The notes under the pieces are model-generated. The model was not told the origin of the DNA and ran no database searches. It was given only the letters and a program-made list of their open reading frames with translations. Positions 1 to 6,603 of a stretch of 13,147 bases of DNA are shown here, piece by piece (position 1 is the stretch's first letter; every line of letters starts with the position of its first letter). The DNA comes from an uncultured Parabacteroides sp. (GTDB taxonomy: Bacteria; Bacteroidota; Bacteroidia; Bacteroidales; Tannerellaceae): contig URGO01000091.1 of the NCBI GenBank assembly GCA_900547435.1, positions 1 through 13,147 of the forward strand, read 5' to 3'. Position numbers and translations under genes: made by a program.

Positions 1-105
1 CGCGAAGCGCGAGTTTCCGCGATTTCAGCGGAGCGAAGCGAATTTGTAGCCTCTGAAGTGTAGCCTTGACTTTTTGGTTACTTTTGGGTCAAGCCAAAAG
101 TAACA
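1..105. repeat. Dispersed repeat, copy 1 (left edge may be cut by window)
   Basis: These bases recur at 2081-2185 in the same orientation with 6 mismatches in 105 positions (20, 26, 39, 47, 56 and 71). The right end is sharp: identity stops after base 105. The left end is unknown because the window starts inside it. The element contains a perfect 11-bp stem (77-87 with 94-104, loop GTCAAG), and the GTCAAG loop could alternatively pair with CTTGAC at 65-70. It lies just beyond the terminator of the lipoprotein gene. I recall similar hairpin-bearing intergenic repeats being common in Bacteroidota genomes, but I could not check this. No coding function is evident. Confidence 0.85.
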
Positions 106-131
106 AGAAAACCTCCCCCGAAGGGGAGGTT
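105..131 (-). terminator. Intrinsic terminator of the beta-propeller lipoprotein gene
   Basis: Read on the minus strand this is a perfect 9-bp stem (110-118 with 123-131) closed by a TTCG tetraloop on a C-G pair, followed by a TTTTCTT tract (105-111 read in reverse). It starts 15 nt after the stop codon at 147. The GC-rich stem, the exceptionally stable cUUCGg loop and the U-rich tail are the standard signature of a Rho-independent terminator. The T tract exists only in the minus direction, so it should act on the lipoprotein gene. Confidence 0.85.
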
Positions 132-146
132 GGGAGTGACCGGAAT

Positions 147-1457
147 TTATTTCAACGTTGCTATTGCAATAATCTGTTCATCATCACTGAGTCGGTTCAG
201 CAAGTCTATCCAGCGTTGCTTGCTGGCTTCATTGGTAACCGTTTCATTTTTCAGTTCCTCCATATTAATCTTCTCTTCAATATCATCTATACTCATGATA
301 TCTACCAGGTATTTCCCATTTTCTGACTTATAATCTACCTGAAAGGGGCAACCGCCGGAAATATCGTTACGGAAGAACATTTCATCAATAGACATGCTTT
401 TATGGACCACATCCGCATATTTTAACTTACGTTCTATAATTTCATTTTTATAGGGAGCGTAATCCATTTTCCCGGTTGCTTCCTCATATCTTGCGATGAT
501 ACCTTCACGCCCTTTTGCAAGCAGGAAATAAACATAGTTTTTGGTTATTGTATAATCATACAAAATATAGTAATCCCAAATGCGATCATCCAATTTTCCC
601 CATTGAGAAGCAACCTCGAAGGGAGCTTTTTTTTCAAAAGCTAAACGATATAGAGGTTGAAAGTTTACTGAATCCGTATCAAATCGGAAGATTGTGTTGC
701 CATTGAAAAAACACATCGTAAAATCGTTATCATAAAAATCTACCATCGGATGAAGTGGTTCCGTCCATTTAATATCACCAAAAACACTACCCACTTGTTT
801 GTTCAATGCTTTGCTCCGCTTGGTTATTTCCGGATTATAATATTTTTGCTTGATCTGGAAGCTTGTATCGGTCAAAGCCCATGTCCAAATATCCTTTCGT
901 GGCATACCCAATGCTATTCTATCCCTTAAGAATATACGATTATTCCATGCATACATTAGTGGTTCAAAGTTTGAGAATAATTCGTAAGATAATAAAGATA
1001 CTTTTCTTTTAAATTTCCCGTCAAACCCATACGTTTTCATACCATCTCTTGCTAATATATGTATTTCTTGATTGTTCTCATCTAAAGCCATACAAATAAT
1101 GTAAACATAATCACCCGGACCTTGACCTTTTTGACCGACTTTCGTTAAAAACTTACCTTGTCGCGTATATAAGAATGCTTCATCAAAGTCTTCAACTAAA
1201 ATATGAGAATCTGATACTTGGATAGAGAATATTTCCCGCAATAACGACTCATCTGTAACCTCCAGCTGCACAAACTCCACATCAGATGCCACTTCACTTA
1301 AAGGGAAAACATCATCAACTGTTGGTTTTATGTTTGCCGGGATTTCCACGTTGTAAGGCGGGGTAAGTTCTTCCACTGTGTCTTCCATTTTTTCCTGCTT
1401 TCCCCCACAAGCAGTCAATAAAAGGACTAAAGAGGTGATTGATAGAATCTTTTTCAT
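147..1457 (-). CDS. 6-bladed beta-propeller lipoprotein
   Basis: This 436-residue exported lipoprotein resembles the Bacteroidales 6-bladed beta-propeller (NHL-like) family. The N-terminus has Lys2-Lys3, a hydrophobic stretch and the lipobox L14-T15-A16-C17, followed by GGK and an acidic linker. Residues about 50-75 (DVFPLSEVASDVEFVQLE) and the GKFLTKVGQKGQGPGDY stretch at 101-117 match the family's opening strands as I recall them. The last ~45 residues are acidic and helical rather than propeller-like. I chose the ATG at 1457. An in-frame TTG seven codons upstream would overlap the promoter and precede the signal peptide without any function. The gene is monocistronic, with its own promoter and terminator. 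No substrate can be named; many relatives are cell-surface or periplasmic proteins of unknown role. Confidence 0.85.
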   Translation of the reverse strand: MKKILSITSLVLLLTACGGKQEKMEDTVEELTPPYNVEIPANIKPTVDDVFPLSEVASDVEFVQLEVTDESLLREIFSIQVSDSHILVEDFDEAFLYTRQGKFLTKVGQKGQGPGDYVYIICMALDENNQEIHILARDGMKTYGFDGKFKRKVSLLSYELFSNFEPLMYAWNNRIFLRDRIALGMPRKDIWTWALTDTSFQIKQKYYNPEITKRSKALNKQVGSVFGDIKWTEPLHPMVDFYDNDFTMCFFNGNTIFRFDTDSVNFQPLYRLAFEKKAPFEVASQWGKLDDRIWDYYILYDYTITKNYVYFLLAKGREGIIARYEEATGKMDYAPYKNEIIERKLKYADVVHKSMSIDEMFFRNDISGGCPFQVDYKSENGKYLVDIMSIDDIEEKINMEELKNETVTNEASKQRWIDLLNRLSDDEQIIAIATLK

Positions 1458-1475
1458 AACACATGCTGTTTGTTG

Positions 1476-1507
1476 CAAACGTACGAATATTTTGAATTTA
1501 AAACAAT
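1476..1507 (-). promoter_or_regulatory. Bacteroidota-type promoter for the beta-propeller lipoprotein gene
   Basis: On the minus strand, TACGTTTG (1476-1483) fits the -7 consensus TAnnTTTG exactly. ATTG (1504-1507), a one-base variant of the -33 TTTG box, lies 20 nt upstream, within the usual 19-21 nt spacing. Transcription would start near 1472 and give a leader of roughly 15 nt before the ATG at 1457. Confidence 0.65.
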
Positions 1508-1533
1508 AGGGAATTTATGTTTTACAACATCTT

Positions 1534-1673
1534 GTTGCATTTGGCTTGACCTAAAAGTTCTGTTCTTTTGCTTTGATGCAAAAGAACCAAAAAATCAAGG
1601 CTTCGTCTGCTTCGCTACTCGCTCCCTGCACTTCGCTGTTCGCATCGCAAACTCGCGCTTTGCGCTCAAACAG
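1534..1673. repeat. Diverged inverted copy of the dispersed repeat
   Basis: Three blocks match the reverse complement of the 2074-2185 copy in the same order. They are TTTGGCTTGACC-AAAAGT near 1539-1558, CAAAAG-AACCAAAAA-TCAAGGCT near 1579-1603, and a 23-nt block at 1649-1671 that matches 2074-2096 inverted with one mismatch. An extra perfect hairpin (1562-1571 with 1578-1587, loop TTTGAT) sits between the first two blocks. The spacing between blocks differs from copies 1 and 2, so this is an old or composite copy. Confidence 0.6.
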
Positions 1674-2080
1674 CGATGCTCCCGGACGCTCCGTTCCGGT
1701 CGTTCGCTTAACGCTCACCAGCCGAGGCCAATCCCCATCGCCCTTGCCTTCGGCATTGGGGAGCTTTCCCTGTTCAATCGGATTTGTAATCCGATTGTGT
1801 TGAGTATCAGGATTTTTAATCCGATTATACGCTATTGTAACCCCTCACCCATTCGGGGAGCTCCCCTACAATTTAAATCCAGAGGATAGCTCCCACGTCA
1901 TAACATCTCCTGCGTGCATTTAAGACGCAAAATATTGCGTCTCTACAACCATCCGGCGTAGGAGATTCTTCGATTCCGCTCTTTCAGAGCTCCACTCAGA
2001 ATGACGCGATAAACCCGGCCTAACGGAAGAGGCGTAAAGCAAATTCCAAGCGAAGCGTCAAGAAATCCCGGCTGTTTGAG
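1674..2080. other. Non-coding hairpin-rich mosaic between lipoprotein and DUF4373 genes
   Basis: I find no credible gene here; the open frame running through it in the plus direction is repeat-derived and has no recognisable protein character. It contains several small palindromic units. There is a 10-bp stem at 1775-1784 / 1788-1797 (loop TGT), with a degenerate neighbour at about 1806-1826. There is also a 12-bp palindrome GGGGAGCTCCCC (1855-1866) and an 8-bp stem at 1923-1930 / 1935-1942. The stretch at about 1961-2004 (GAGATTCTTCG ... CTCAGAATGACG) resembles another commonly dispersed bacterial intergenic repeat from memory. Confidence 0.6.
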
Positions 2081-2185
2081 CGCGAAGCGCGAGTTTCCGG
2101 GATTTTAGCGGAGCGAAGTGAATTTGCAGCCTCTGGAGTGTAGCCTTGACCTTTTGGTTACTTTTGGGTCAAGCCAAAAGTAACA
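2081..2185. repeat. Dispersed repeat, copy 2, forming the 3' end of the DUF4373 gene
   Basis: This direct copy of 1-105 is 99/105 identical and 2,080 bp away. Its right boundary at 2185 is exact. The copy includes the stop codon and last 26 codons of the DUF4373-like gene, so it sits inside that reading frame rather than beside it. It carries the same 11-bp hairpin (2157-2167 / 2174-2184). Together with copy 1 it brackets the lipoprotein gene, which makes that gene a possible recombination or deletion unit. Confidence 0.85.
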
Positions 2186-2749
2186 GATAATGCTTTTTTC
2201 GCCTTCACGCGCACGACTACATGGAGTAGTATTTTCTTTACTTTCCTTTACTTTACTTTCCTTTACTTTACTTTGTTGGAAATTGTCGACATTTTTCGCG
2301 TTTTTGTATGCAATTTCTCCATTTTTGCATACATTCCCCCAGTTCGTCCTCTTTTCAGGGATTGCAATCAGCAAATATTCGGGGTGTTCCATCTCAAAAC
2401 TTTTACGACGGCTGATTACCCTGAAAAAGTTTTTTTGGATTTCTTTCGAGGTCAGAATTTGATATTTTTCGAACATCTCCGTGTCAAAAACCATTTCGGA
2501 AATTAAATCATGGACCAGTCGGTTTAATTCTTCTGAATCGTAGCCCGAACGGAATGTGGTAGCAAAAACTTTGCAAATCTTATCATTCCAGTTCATGTAG
2601 AACCCGTTTTTATAGATTTGGGAGAAAAGTTTCAGTGTAACTCCTACTGCTTCAAAACCGTAATCGTTAATGATTACTGCTATCTTGTCATCTTCAAAGA
2701 AGTTGACGTCTAATGGGAAGTATTGAATCCCCTTCGTTGTCATTGCCAT
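2105..2749 (-). CDS. DUF4373 (Lin1244/Lin1753-like) domain protein, 3' end replaced by repeat
   Basis: The gene encodes 214 residues from the ATG at 2749; a second in-frame ATG at 2743 is equally possible, and a TTG at 2755 is less likely. Residues 5-110 (KGIQYFPLDVNFF..., then IYKNGFYMNW and LTSKEIQKNFF) match the N-terminal domain shared by DUF4373 and phage replisome-organiser-like proteins. An Asn/Lys-rich linker follows, then an in-frame pentapeptide repeat SKVKESKVKESKE at about 160-172. Relatives, as I recall them, continue into a further C-terminal region. Here the last 26 residues (189-214, beginning CYFWLDPK) are translated entirely from dispersed repeat copy 2. The product is therefore probably truncated and may be non-functional. 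Such genes usually belong to mobile or phage-derived DNA, but no partner genes remain nearby. It has a good promoter of its own. Confidence 0.7.
   Translation of the reverse strand: MAMTTKGIQYFPLDVNFFEDDKIAVIINDYGFEAVGVTLKLFSQIYKNGFYMNWNDKICKVFATTFRSGYDSEELNRLVHDLISEMVFDTEMFEKYQILTSKEIQKNFFRVISRRKSFEMEHPEYLLIAIPEKRTNWGNVCKNGEIAYKNAKNVDNFQQSKVKESKVKESKENTTPCSRAREGEKSIICYFWLDPKVTKRSRLHSRGCKFTSLR
2236..2274. repeat. 15-bp tandem repeat, 2.6 copies, inside the DUF4373 gene
   Basis: The period-15 unit CTTTCCTTTACTTTA (plus strand) runs perfectly from 2236 to 2274. It encodes the repeated pentapeptide SKVKE on the minus strand. Because the unit is 15 bp, copy-number change would lengthen or shorten the linker by five residues without shifting the frame. 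Similar KVKES runs occur in linkers of phage replication proteins, from memory. Confidence 0.85.
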
Positions 2750-2840
2750 AATCAAATAGAGTAAAAAGTCTTATTTTATAACCAAAATTATTAAACGATA
2801 ATATTTCAGCGGATTAAGGTCAGCTGCAATTTTCGATATG

Positions 2841-2872
2841 CAAATGTACCTATAATTCTTTTAAAAACCAAA
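2841..2872 (-). promoter_or_regulatory. Bacteroidota-type promoter for the DUF4373 gene
   Basis: On the minus strand a TTTG box (2869-2872) is followed after 20 nt by TACATTTG (2841-2848). Both elements match the Bacteroides -33 TTTG and -7 TAnnTTTG consensus exactly. The start point would be near 2837, giving a leader of roughly 85-90 nt before the ATG at 2749. This is the best promoter match in the window. Confidence 0.7.
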
Positions 2873-3170
2873 TGAAATACTATGTAAATACTAAGTTTTA
2901 ACAACATTTCCGAAATGGATTTGTTATCTGCCTAAGTATTATTTTTTAAGTGAACAAACTATAATAAATTTGTTTATTTAAATAAAAAATCTATCGCGCA
3001 GATGCGCGTGCGCGTACTTTATATCGGCAGGAAAAGAGGATTGTTTTTACGAAAAAGCACCCATCCTTTTTGGGGAAAGGGCGTATGCTTTTGGCGGAAA
3101 GGGCGTATGCTTTTTTTCTTTGTTTTAAATGAAGCTCTGTGGATAAAATGGATAATTTTTGACTTGTCGT
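2873..3170. other. AT-rich divergent intergenic region without a supported gene
   Basis: The gap separates the DUF4373 gene (minus) from the HU/SPOR gene (plus). An open frame in the HU/SPOR frame reaches back to 3002, but its translation (MRVRVLYIGRK...) has no family resemblance. A short GCGCAGATGCGCGTGCGCG stretch (2997-3015) and a 22-bp imperfect tandem duplication (3072-3114) are the only structure I see. Confidence 0.55.
3072..3114. repeat. Two-copy 22-bp tandem duplication upstream of the HU/SPOR gene
   Basis: The 19-bp string GGAAAGGGCGTATGCTTTT occurs at 3074-3092 and again at 3096-3114, offset by 22 bp. It lies about 90 bp upstream of the start codon, outside any supported gene. 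It may be a local slippage duplication, or a pair of protein-binding sites two helical turns apart. Confidence 0.75.
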
Positions 3171-3201
3171 TTTCTATTTTCGAGATAAAACATTACTTTT
3201 G
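3171..3201 (+). promoter_or_regulatory. Putative promoter with -7 box directly before the HU/SPOR start codon
   Basis: TACTTTTG (3194-3201) matches TAnnTTTG exactly and ends only 4 nt before the ATG at 3206. TTTC at 3171-3174, one base from TTTG, lies 19 nt upstream. If this is the promoter, transcription would begin at or next to the start codon and give a nearly leaderless mRNA. The -33 match is weak. Confidence 0.45.
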
Positions 3202-3205
3202 TGGT

Positions 3206-4210
3206 ATGCTTAGAATAGTTGGACATATAGAACATTTGCTGTCGGTTCACGATTGTGTCATCGTGCCGGACTTTGGCGGTTTTGTCGTGCAGACGCTTCC
3301 TGTGCGGTATGATGCCGGTATGCATCGCTTCGAACCGATGCGTAAGGATATCGTATTCAACGAGACCTTACAATATAATGATGGCTTGTTGATAGAGGCT
3401 TACATGCAGGCGGAAAAGACGGATTACCGGACGGCACGCCAACTGATGCATGAAGATGTGGCTTTGCTGAGGGCAGGGCTGCAACGGGATGGCGTGTTGA
3501 AAATGGAGAATATCGGTTCATTCTCAATGGGTGAAGAGGGGCAACTGATCTTTCAGGCGGATGAGGCAGGGTGGCTGAATGCGCCGATGTTAGGATTGGA
3601 AGACTTTACATTCGAACCGTTGAGCGAACAGATGCCGGAGGCGATGGCTCTTCCGGAAAAGAAGAAGGCGGAAATCTATTATATTCCGGTCAGTCGCCGA
3701 TTGGTACGTGTCGTAGCGGCAACAGCTGCATCGGTAGCTTTGTTCCTTGCGGTATCCACTCCGGTCAAGGAGGTAAACCGTTCGGCATATACGGCCAGTT
3801 TCGTACCGACCGAGATGATTGCGCCGGAGGTATGGACGGAAAAGAAATCTCAGCCGGTGGAAATGCCGAAGGCGGAGATGAAGCCGGTGGTCAAAGAGGA
3901 AAAGGTGGCAGATGCTCCGAAAGCGGAAGTGAAGAAAACCGCAGAGGCAAAGCCGGCTCCCAAACCGGCACTTATATCTCAAAAAATGTATCATGTCGTA
4001 ATAGCCAGCTTTCCGACCAGCGAACAGGCCAAACGCTATATGGATGAAGCCGGCAGGCAGGATTGCCCGAATATGAATATGGTACATAATAAATCCAAGT
4101 ACCGTGTCTATGCGGAACGGTTTACCGACCGTAAAACCGCTGAGGAGTATATGGAAAAGCTCCGGAAGAATCCCAAATATAAAGACGCCTGGTTATTTAT
4201 AAGCCGGTAA
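3206..4210 (+). CDS. HU-like (HU-CCDC81) and SPOR domain membrane protein
   Basis: This 334-residue protein has the Bacteroidota HU-CCDC81/SPOR architecture. Residues 1-115 are the HU-like domain (MLRIVGHIEHLLSVHDCVIV, PDFGGFVV at 21-28, NIGSF at 102-106). One membrane helix follows at about 165-184. Next comes a Lys/Pro/Ala/Glu-rich linker (about 205-257), then a C-terminal SPOR domain (about 261-334, MYHVVIASFPTSEQAKRYM, ending AWLFISR). SPOR domains bind denuded peptidoglycan glycan strands at division sites, so a cell-envelope or division role is likely, with the HU-like domain in the cytoplasm. I chose the ATG at 3206 because the family begins there; the open frame continues upstream to 3002 without similarity. 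The mRNA may continue into the lipoprotein stub 11 nt downstream. Confidence 0.85.
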   Translation: MLRIVGHIEHLLSVHDCVIVPDFGGFVVQTLPVRYDAGMHRFEPMRKDIVFNETLQYNDGLLIEAYMQAEKTDYRTARQLMHEDVALLRAGLQRDGVLKMENIGSFSMGEEGQLIFQADEAGWLNAPMLGLEDFTFEPLSEQMPEAMALPEKKKAEIYYIPVSRRLVRVVAATAASVALFLAVSTPVKEVNRSAYTASFVPTEMIAPEVWTEKKSQPVEMPKAEMKPVVKEEKVADAPKAEVKKTAEAKPAPKPALISQKMYHVVIASFPTSEQAKRYMDEAGRQDCPNMNMVHNKSKYRVYAERFTDRKTAEEYMEKLRKNPKYKDAWLFISR

Positions 4211-4221
4211 AAAGAAGATAT

Positions 4222-4375
4222 ATGAAGTTAGGTATAAATTTTTTTTTTCATAATATGGGTGGGCGCTCTGCTGCAGGGATGCAATCAGGCGCCCGGATTT
4301 CTTGAAGAAAGAGGGGATAGTGCAATTCCTGTATTGGATTTTGAATCAGCCATATTTTATCGCTGCTTCCGATAA
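4222..4375 (+). pseudogene. Frameshifted 5' stub of an exported lipoprotein gene
   Basis: An ATG 11 nt after the HU/SPOR stop opens MKLGINFFF and then reaches a run of ten T (4239-4248). If the run had nine T, the frame would continue IIWVGALLQGC, a classic lipoprotein signal peptide with lipobox L-Q-G-C. It would then read NQAPGFLEERGDSAIPVLDF and on to a stop at 4373-4375. The IPVLDFESAI segment resembles the mature N-terminus of 6-bladed beta-propeller lipoproteins, from memory. As written, the ATG frame shifts and stops at about 4305. The stub overlaps the last 19 nt of the second ABC permease gene, so the rest of the original gene is gone. I read it as a remnant cut by a rearrangement that brought in the efflux operon. 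Chance resemblance is possible because the sequence is short. Confidence 0.5.
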
Positions 4376-5421
4376 CTAACGACTGCCCACACATTAAACA
4401 CAAGGGCGAAGCATGACAGAACGCTTAAACGGTTTATTACATCCGCGAGATGGCTTCCTTTCAGATACACCATCCGGATAAACTCCACGAAGTATTTCAA
4501 CGGATTGAATGCCGCGATTTGTTGCGCCCAGTCGGGCATACTGCTTATCGGAGTCAATAGCCCGCTCATCAGAATCATGACCATGATAAAGAACCACATT
4601 ACAAGCATTGCCTGCTGCATTGTGGCGGAATAATTGGAGATGACCAGCCCGATACCGGAGGCAACGAGAATGAAAATAGCCGCGCCGATGTAAATCGTCC
4701 CTAAACTTCCCGCCGGGACCAGTCCATAAATCAGCCAAGCCAGCAACATGGCCACACTCAATACGAAGAAACCGATGAGCCAATAGGGGAGCAGCTTGGC
4801 AAGTGAGAATGTAATCTTACTGACAGGTGTTACATAGATTTGTTCAATCGTTCCGCTTTCTTTTTCGCCAACGATATTCAGCGCCGGAAGGAATCCGCAA
4901 ATCATAACCAGCATCATGGTCATCAAAGCCGGAATCATATAATGCTTATAATCCAAGTTCGGATTATACAGATAACGGATGGAACTCTGGGACGATATCT
5001 CATTGATGATTTGCGCCAGATAGGAACTACCCAAACCTCCCTTTGTTCCGTTTACAGCATTAGCAGCAATCAGTACCTCTGCCGGTCGGCCGAGCAGACG
5101 GTCTTTTTCGAAATCCTTCGGAATCTCTAAAATCAGGTCCGCACCTCCTTTTTCCATCAAGGCAAGTGCCTCTTCGTATGAAGCACAGGTTTGCGTGAGC
5201 CGGAAATAGTCAGAAGCCTCGACTTGATGCAATAAACGGAGAGAGGTCTGGCTATGGTCATTGTCTATAACCGCTAATTGCAGATTTTCGACTTCTAATG
5301 TCGCGGCCCAAGGGAATACCACCAAGAGCATGATGGGGAAAAGGATAATAAGCCGCGGCATAAAACTGTTTCGCATCAATTGCTTGAACTCTTTTTCTAT
5401 CAAATAACCGATTGTTTTCAT
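4357..5421 (-). CDS. ABC-2 type export permease (YbhR/YbhS-like), last gene of efflux operon
   Basis: This 354-residue inner-membrane half of an ABC exporter has typical ABC-2 topology. There is one N-terminal helix (about 22-41), then a large periplasmic domain (about 43-160). Five further hydrophobic segments follow (about 163-184, 205-230, 243-263, 268-290 and 331-348). The family motif GEKESGTIEQIYVTPV at 185-200 sits after the second helix. It starts 10 nt after the upstream permease stop, so the two are translationally linked. With that neighbour it would form a heterodimeric channel driven by the two-domain ATPase encoded upstream. Its 3' end overlaps the opposing lipoprotein stub by 19 nt. 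The transported compound cannot be inferred; relatives export drugs, lipophilic cations or other toxic molecules. Confidence 0.9.
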   Translation of the reverse strand: MKTIGYLIEKEFKQLMRNSFMPRLIILFPIMLLVVFPWAATLEVENLQLAVIDNDHSQTSLRLLHQVEASDYFRLTQTCASYEEALALMEKGGADLILEIPKDFEKDRLLGRPAEVLIAANAVNGTKGGLGSSYLAQIINEISSQSSIRYLYNPNLDYKHYMIPALMTMMLVMICGFLPALNIVGEKESGTIEQIYVTPVSKITFSLAKLLPYWLIGFFVLSVAMLLAWLIYGLVPAGSLGTIYIGAAIFILVASGIGLVISNYSATMQQAMLVMWFFIMVMILMSGLLTPISSMPDWAQQIAAFNPLKYFVEFIRMVYLKGSHLADVINRLSVLSCFALVFNVWAVVSYRKQR

Positions 5422-5431
5422 AGGATTGCTG

Positions 5432-6532
5432 TCAATTTAAACGGTTCTTAAACAAACGCAGGCTGATACCCACAAAGACTACCAGCATCAATAAAAGAAT
5501 TCCTACCTCGTTCCATACATAATGCATCGGGACACCCTCAATCATAATCTTTCGGACCAAACCGATATACCAGCGTGCCGGAATAAAATCAGACAATACC
5601 TGTAGGATTCCCGGCATACTTTCGATGTTGAATATCATTCCGGAAAGCAAAATAGTCGGAATCATCAGTACCATAGCCGAGATTAGCAATGCCGCCGCCT
5701 GTGTTTGTGCCAGGCAAGAGATGAATAATCCCAAAGCCAGCGAGACTAAGATGAATAATAAAGAAACCAATAGCAATCCGATGATACTCCCCGCTACCGG
5801 GACATCCAATACAAAACGGGACAAAAGCAGGATGGTAGCCAAATTGACTAACGAAAGCACCAAATAGGGCACGGCTTTGGAGAGAATCACGAATATCGGA
5901 CGCACCGGCGATACCAAAAGAATCTCCATCGTGCCCATTTCTTTTTCCCGGACAATCGCGACGGAGGTCATCATCGCGCAAATAATCATCAGAATCAATC
6001 CCATCACTCCGGGAACGAAATTGTATGCGCTTTTCATCTGCGGATTATAAAGCAACTTCAGATTGGGGATGACGGCCGATTGAACGCTTATTCCTTTCAA
6101 TTCACTCTCGGCTTGCGCCAAAATATTCTGGGCATAGTTGCTTCGGGTCAAAGCCAAATTGGGTTCCGACGCATCGGCAATGATTTGGATAGCCTCCCCC
6201 TCCTTATAAGAATGGTTCGTGTATTGTGAAGGAAAGACTACAGCCAGGTCGATATTGCCTTTGCGGAACTCTTCCTGCAATTCTTCCGGCGAACGGACCA
6301 CCTCCGTGATTTGGAAATATTCGTTCGCTCCCAACCGCTCCGCCACTTGCTGTACGGCAATATCATAAGAGGGCGAAAGAATAGCTGTCCGCACATTCTT
6401 TACCTCCGTAGAGATGGCAAAGCCGAACAGAATAATCTGGACAATCGGCATTCCCAGCAGAATCAGCATCGTCCGTTTATCTCGCAGAATATGATAAAAT
6501 TCCTTTCGTATAAAAGCTATAAACTGTTTCAT
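5432..6532 (-). CDS. ABC-2 type export permease (YbhS/YbhR-like), fourth gene of efflux operon
   Basis: This 366-residue ABC-2 permease has a first helix at about 22-41, a periplasmic domain at about 43-168, and five C-terminal helices (about 172-195, 211-238, 247-275, 279-301 and 341-360). The motif REKEMGTMEILLVSPV at 195-210 corresponds to GEKESGTIEQIYVTPV in the following permease. The two are clearly paralogous, built on the same plan but far diverged. I used the ATG at 6532 (MKQFIAFIRKEF, which aligns with MKTIGYLIEKEF of the partner); a TTG seven codons upstream is unlikely. A 76-nt hairpin-containing gap separates it from the ATPase gene, the longest gap in the operon. Confidence 0.9.
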   Translation of the reverse strand: MKQFIAFIRKEFYHILRDKRTMLILLGMPIVQIILFGFAISTEVKNVRTAILSPSYDIAVQQVAERLGANEYFQITEVVRSPEELQEEFRKGNIDLAVVFPSQYTNHSYKEGEAIQIIADASEPNLALTRSNYAQNILAQAESELKGISVQSAVIPNLKLLYNPQMKSAYNFVPGVMGLILMIICAMMTSVAIVREKEMGTMEILLVSPVRPIFVILSKAVPYLVLSLVNLATILLLSRFVLDVPVAGSIIGLLLVSLLFILVSLALGLFISCLAQTQAAALLISAMVLMIPTILLSGMIFNIESMPGILQVLSDFIPARWYIGLVRKIMIEGVPMHYVWNEVGILLLMLVVFVGISLRLFKNRLN

Positions 6533-6546
6533 ACCTTTATTTCTTA

Positions 6547-6603
6547 GGAACAAGGAGACAAGTTAACCAGTTGACAAGATTTGTCAGCCTGTAGCCTTGT
6601 TCC
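6547..6603. repeat. Nested inverted repeat in the ATPase-permease gap
   Basis: GGAACAAGG (6547-6555) pairs perfectly with CCTTGTTCC (6595-6603), and TGACAA / TTGTCA (6572-6577 / 6581-6586, loop GAT) forms an inner stem. The surrounding bases are a low-complexity mixture of GTTAAC, ACAAG and GTTTAC words that extends into the last codons of the ATPase gene. No T tract follows on the minus strand, so it is not a standard terminator. It may influence mRNA processing, or partial termination that sets ATPase-to-permease ratios. Confidence 0.55.

Noticed and set aside
1456..1478. TTG start at 1478 for the lipoprotein (and likewise TTG at 2755 and 6553 for two other genes)
   Set aside because: In each case an ATG shortly downstream gives the expected family N-terminus, and for the lipoprotein the TTG lies within the promoter.
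1470..1889. Plus-strand open frame of 139 codons between the lipoprotein and DUF4373 genes
   Set aside because: It begins inside the lipoprotein promoter, runs through inverted-repeat and hairpin DNA, and its translation is rich in Arg, Cys and Ser with no protein-family character.
1..2185. Insertion sequence or composite transposon bounded by the two repeat copies
   Set aside because: No transposase is encoded between them, terminal inverted repeats are not evident, and the outer boundary of copy 1 is not visible. Dispersed repeat is the most I can support.
3002..3205. N-terminal extension of the HU/SPOR protein from an ATG at 3002
   Set aside because: The extension has no family resemblance, includes a tandem duplication, and would put a -7 promoter box inside the gene. 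The family N-terminus begins with MLRIVGHIEHLL at 3206.
3571..4087. Long open frames on both strands overlapping the HU/SPOR gene
   Set aside because: They are shadows of a strongly supported gene: Gly/Ser/Arg-rich or Arg/His-rich translations without recognisable domains.
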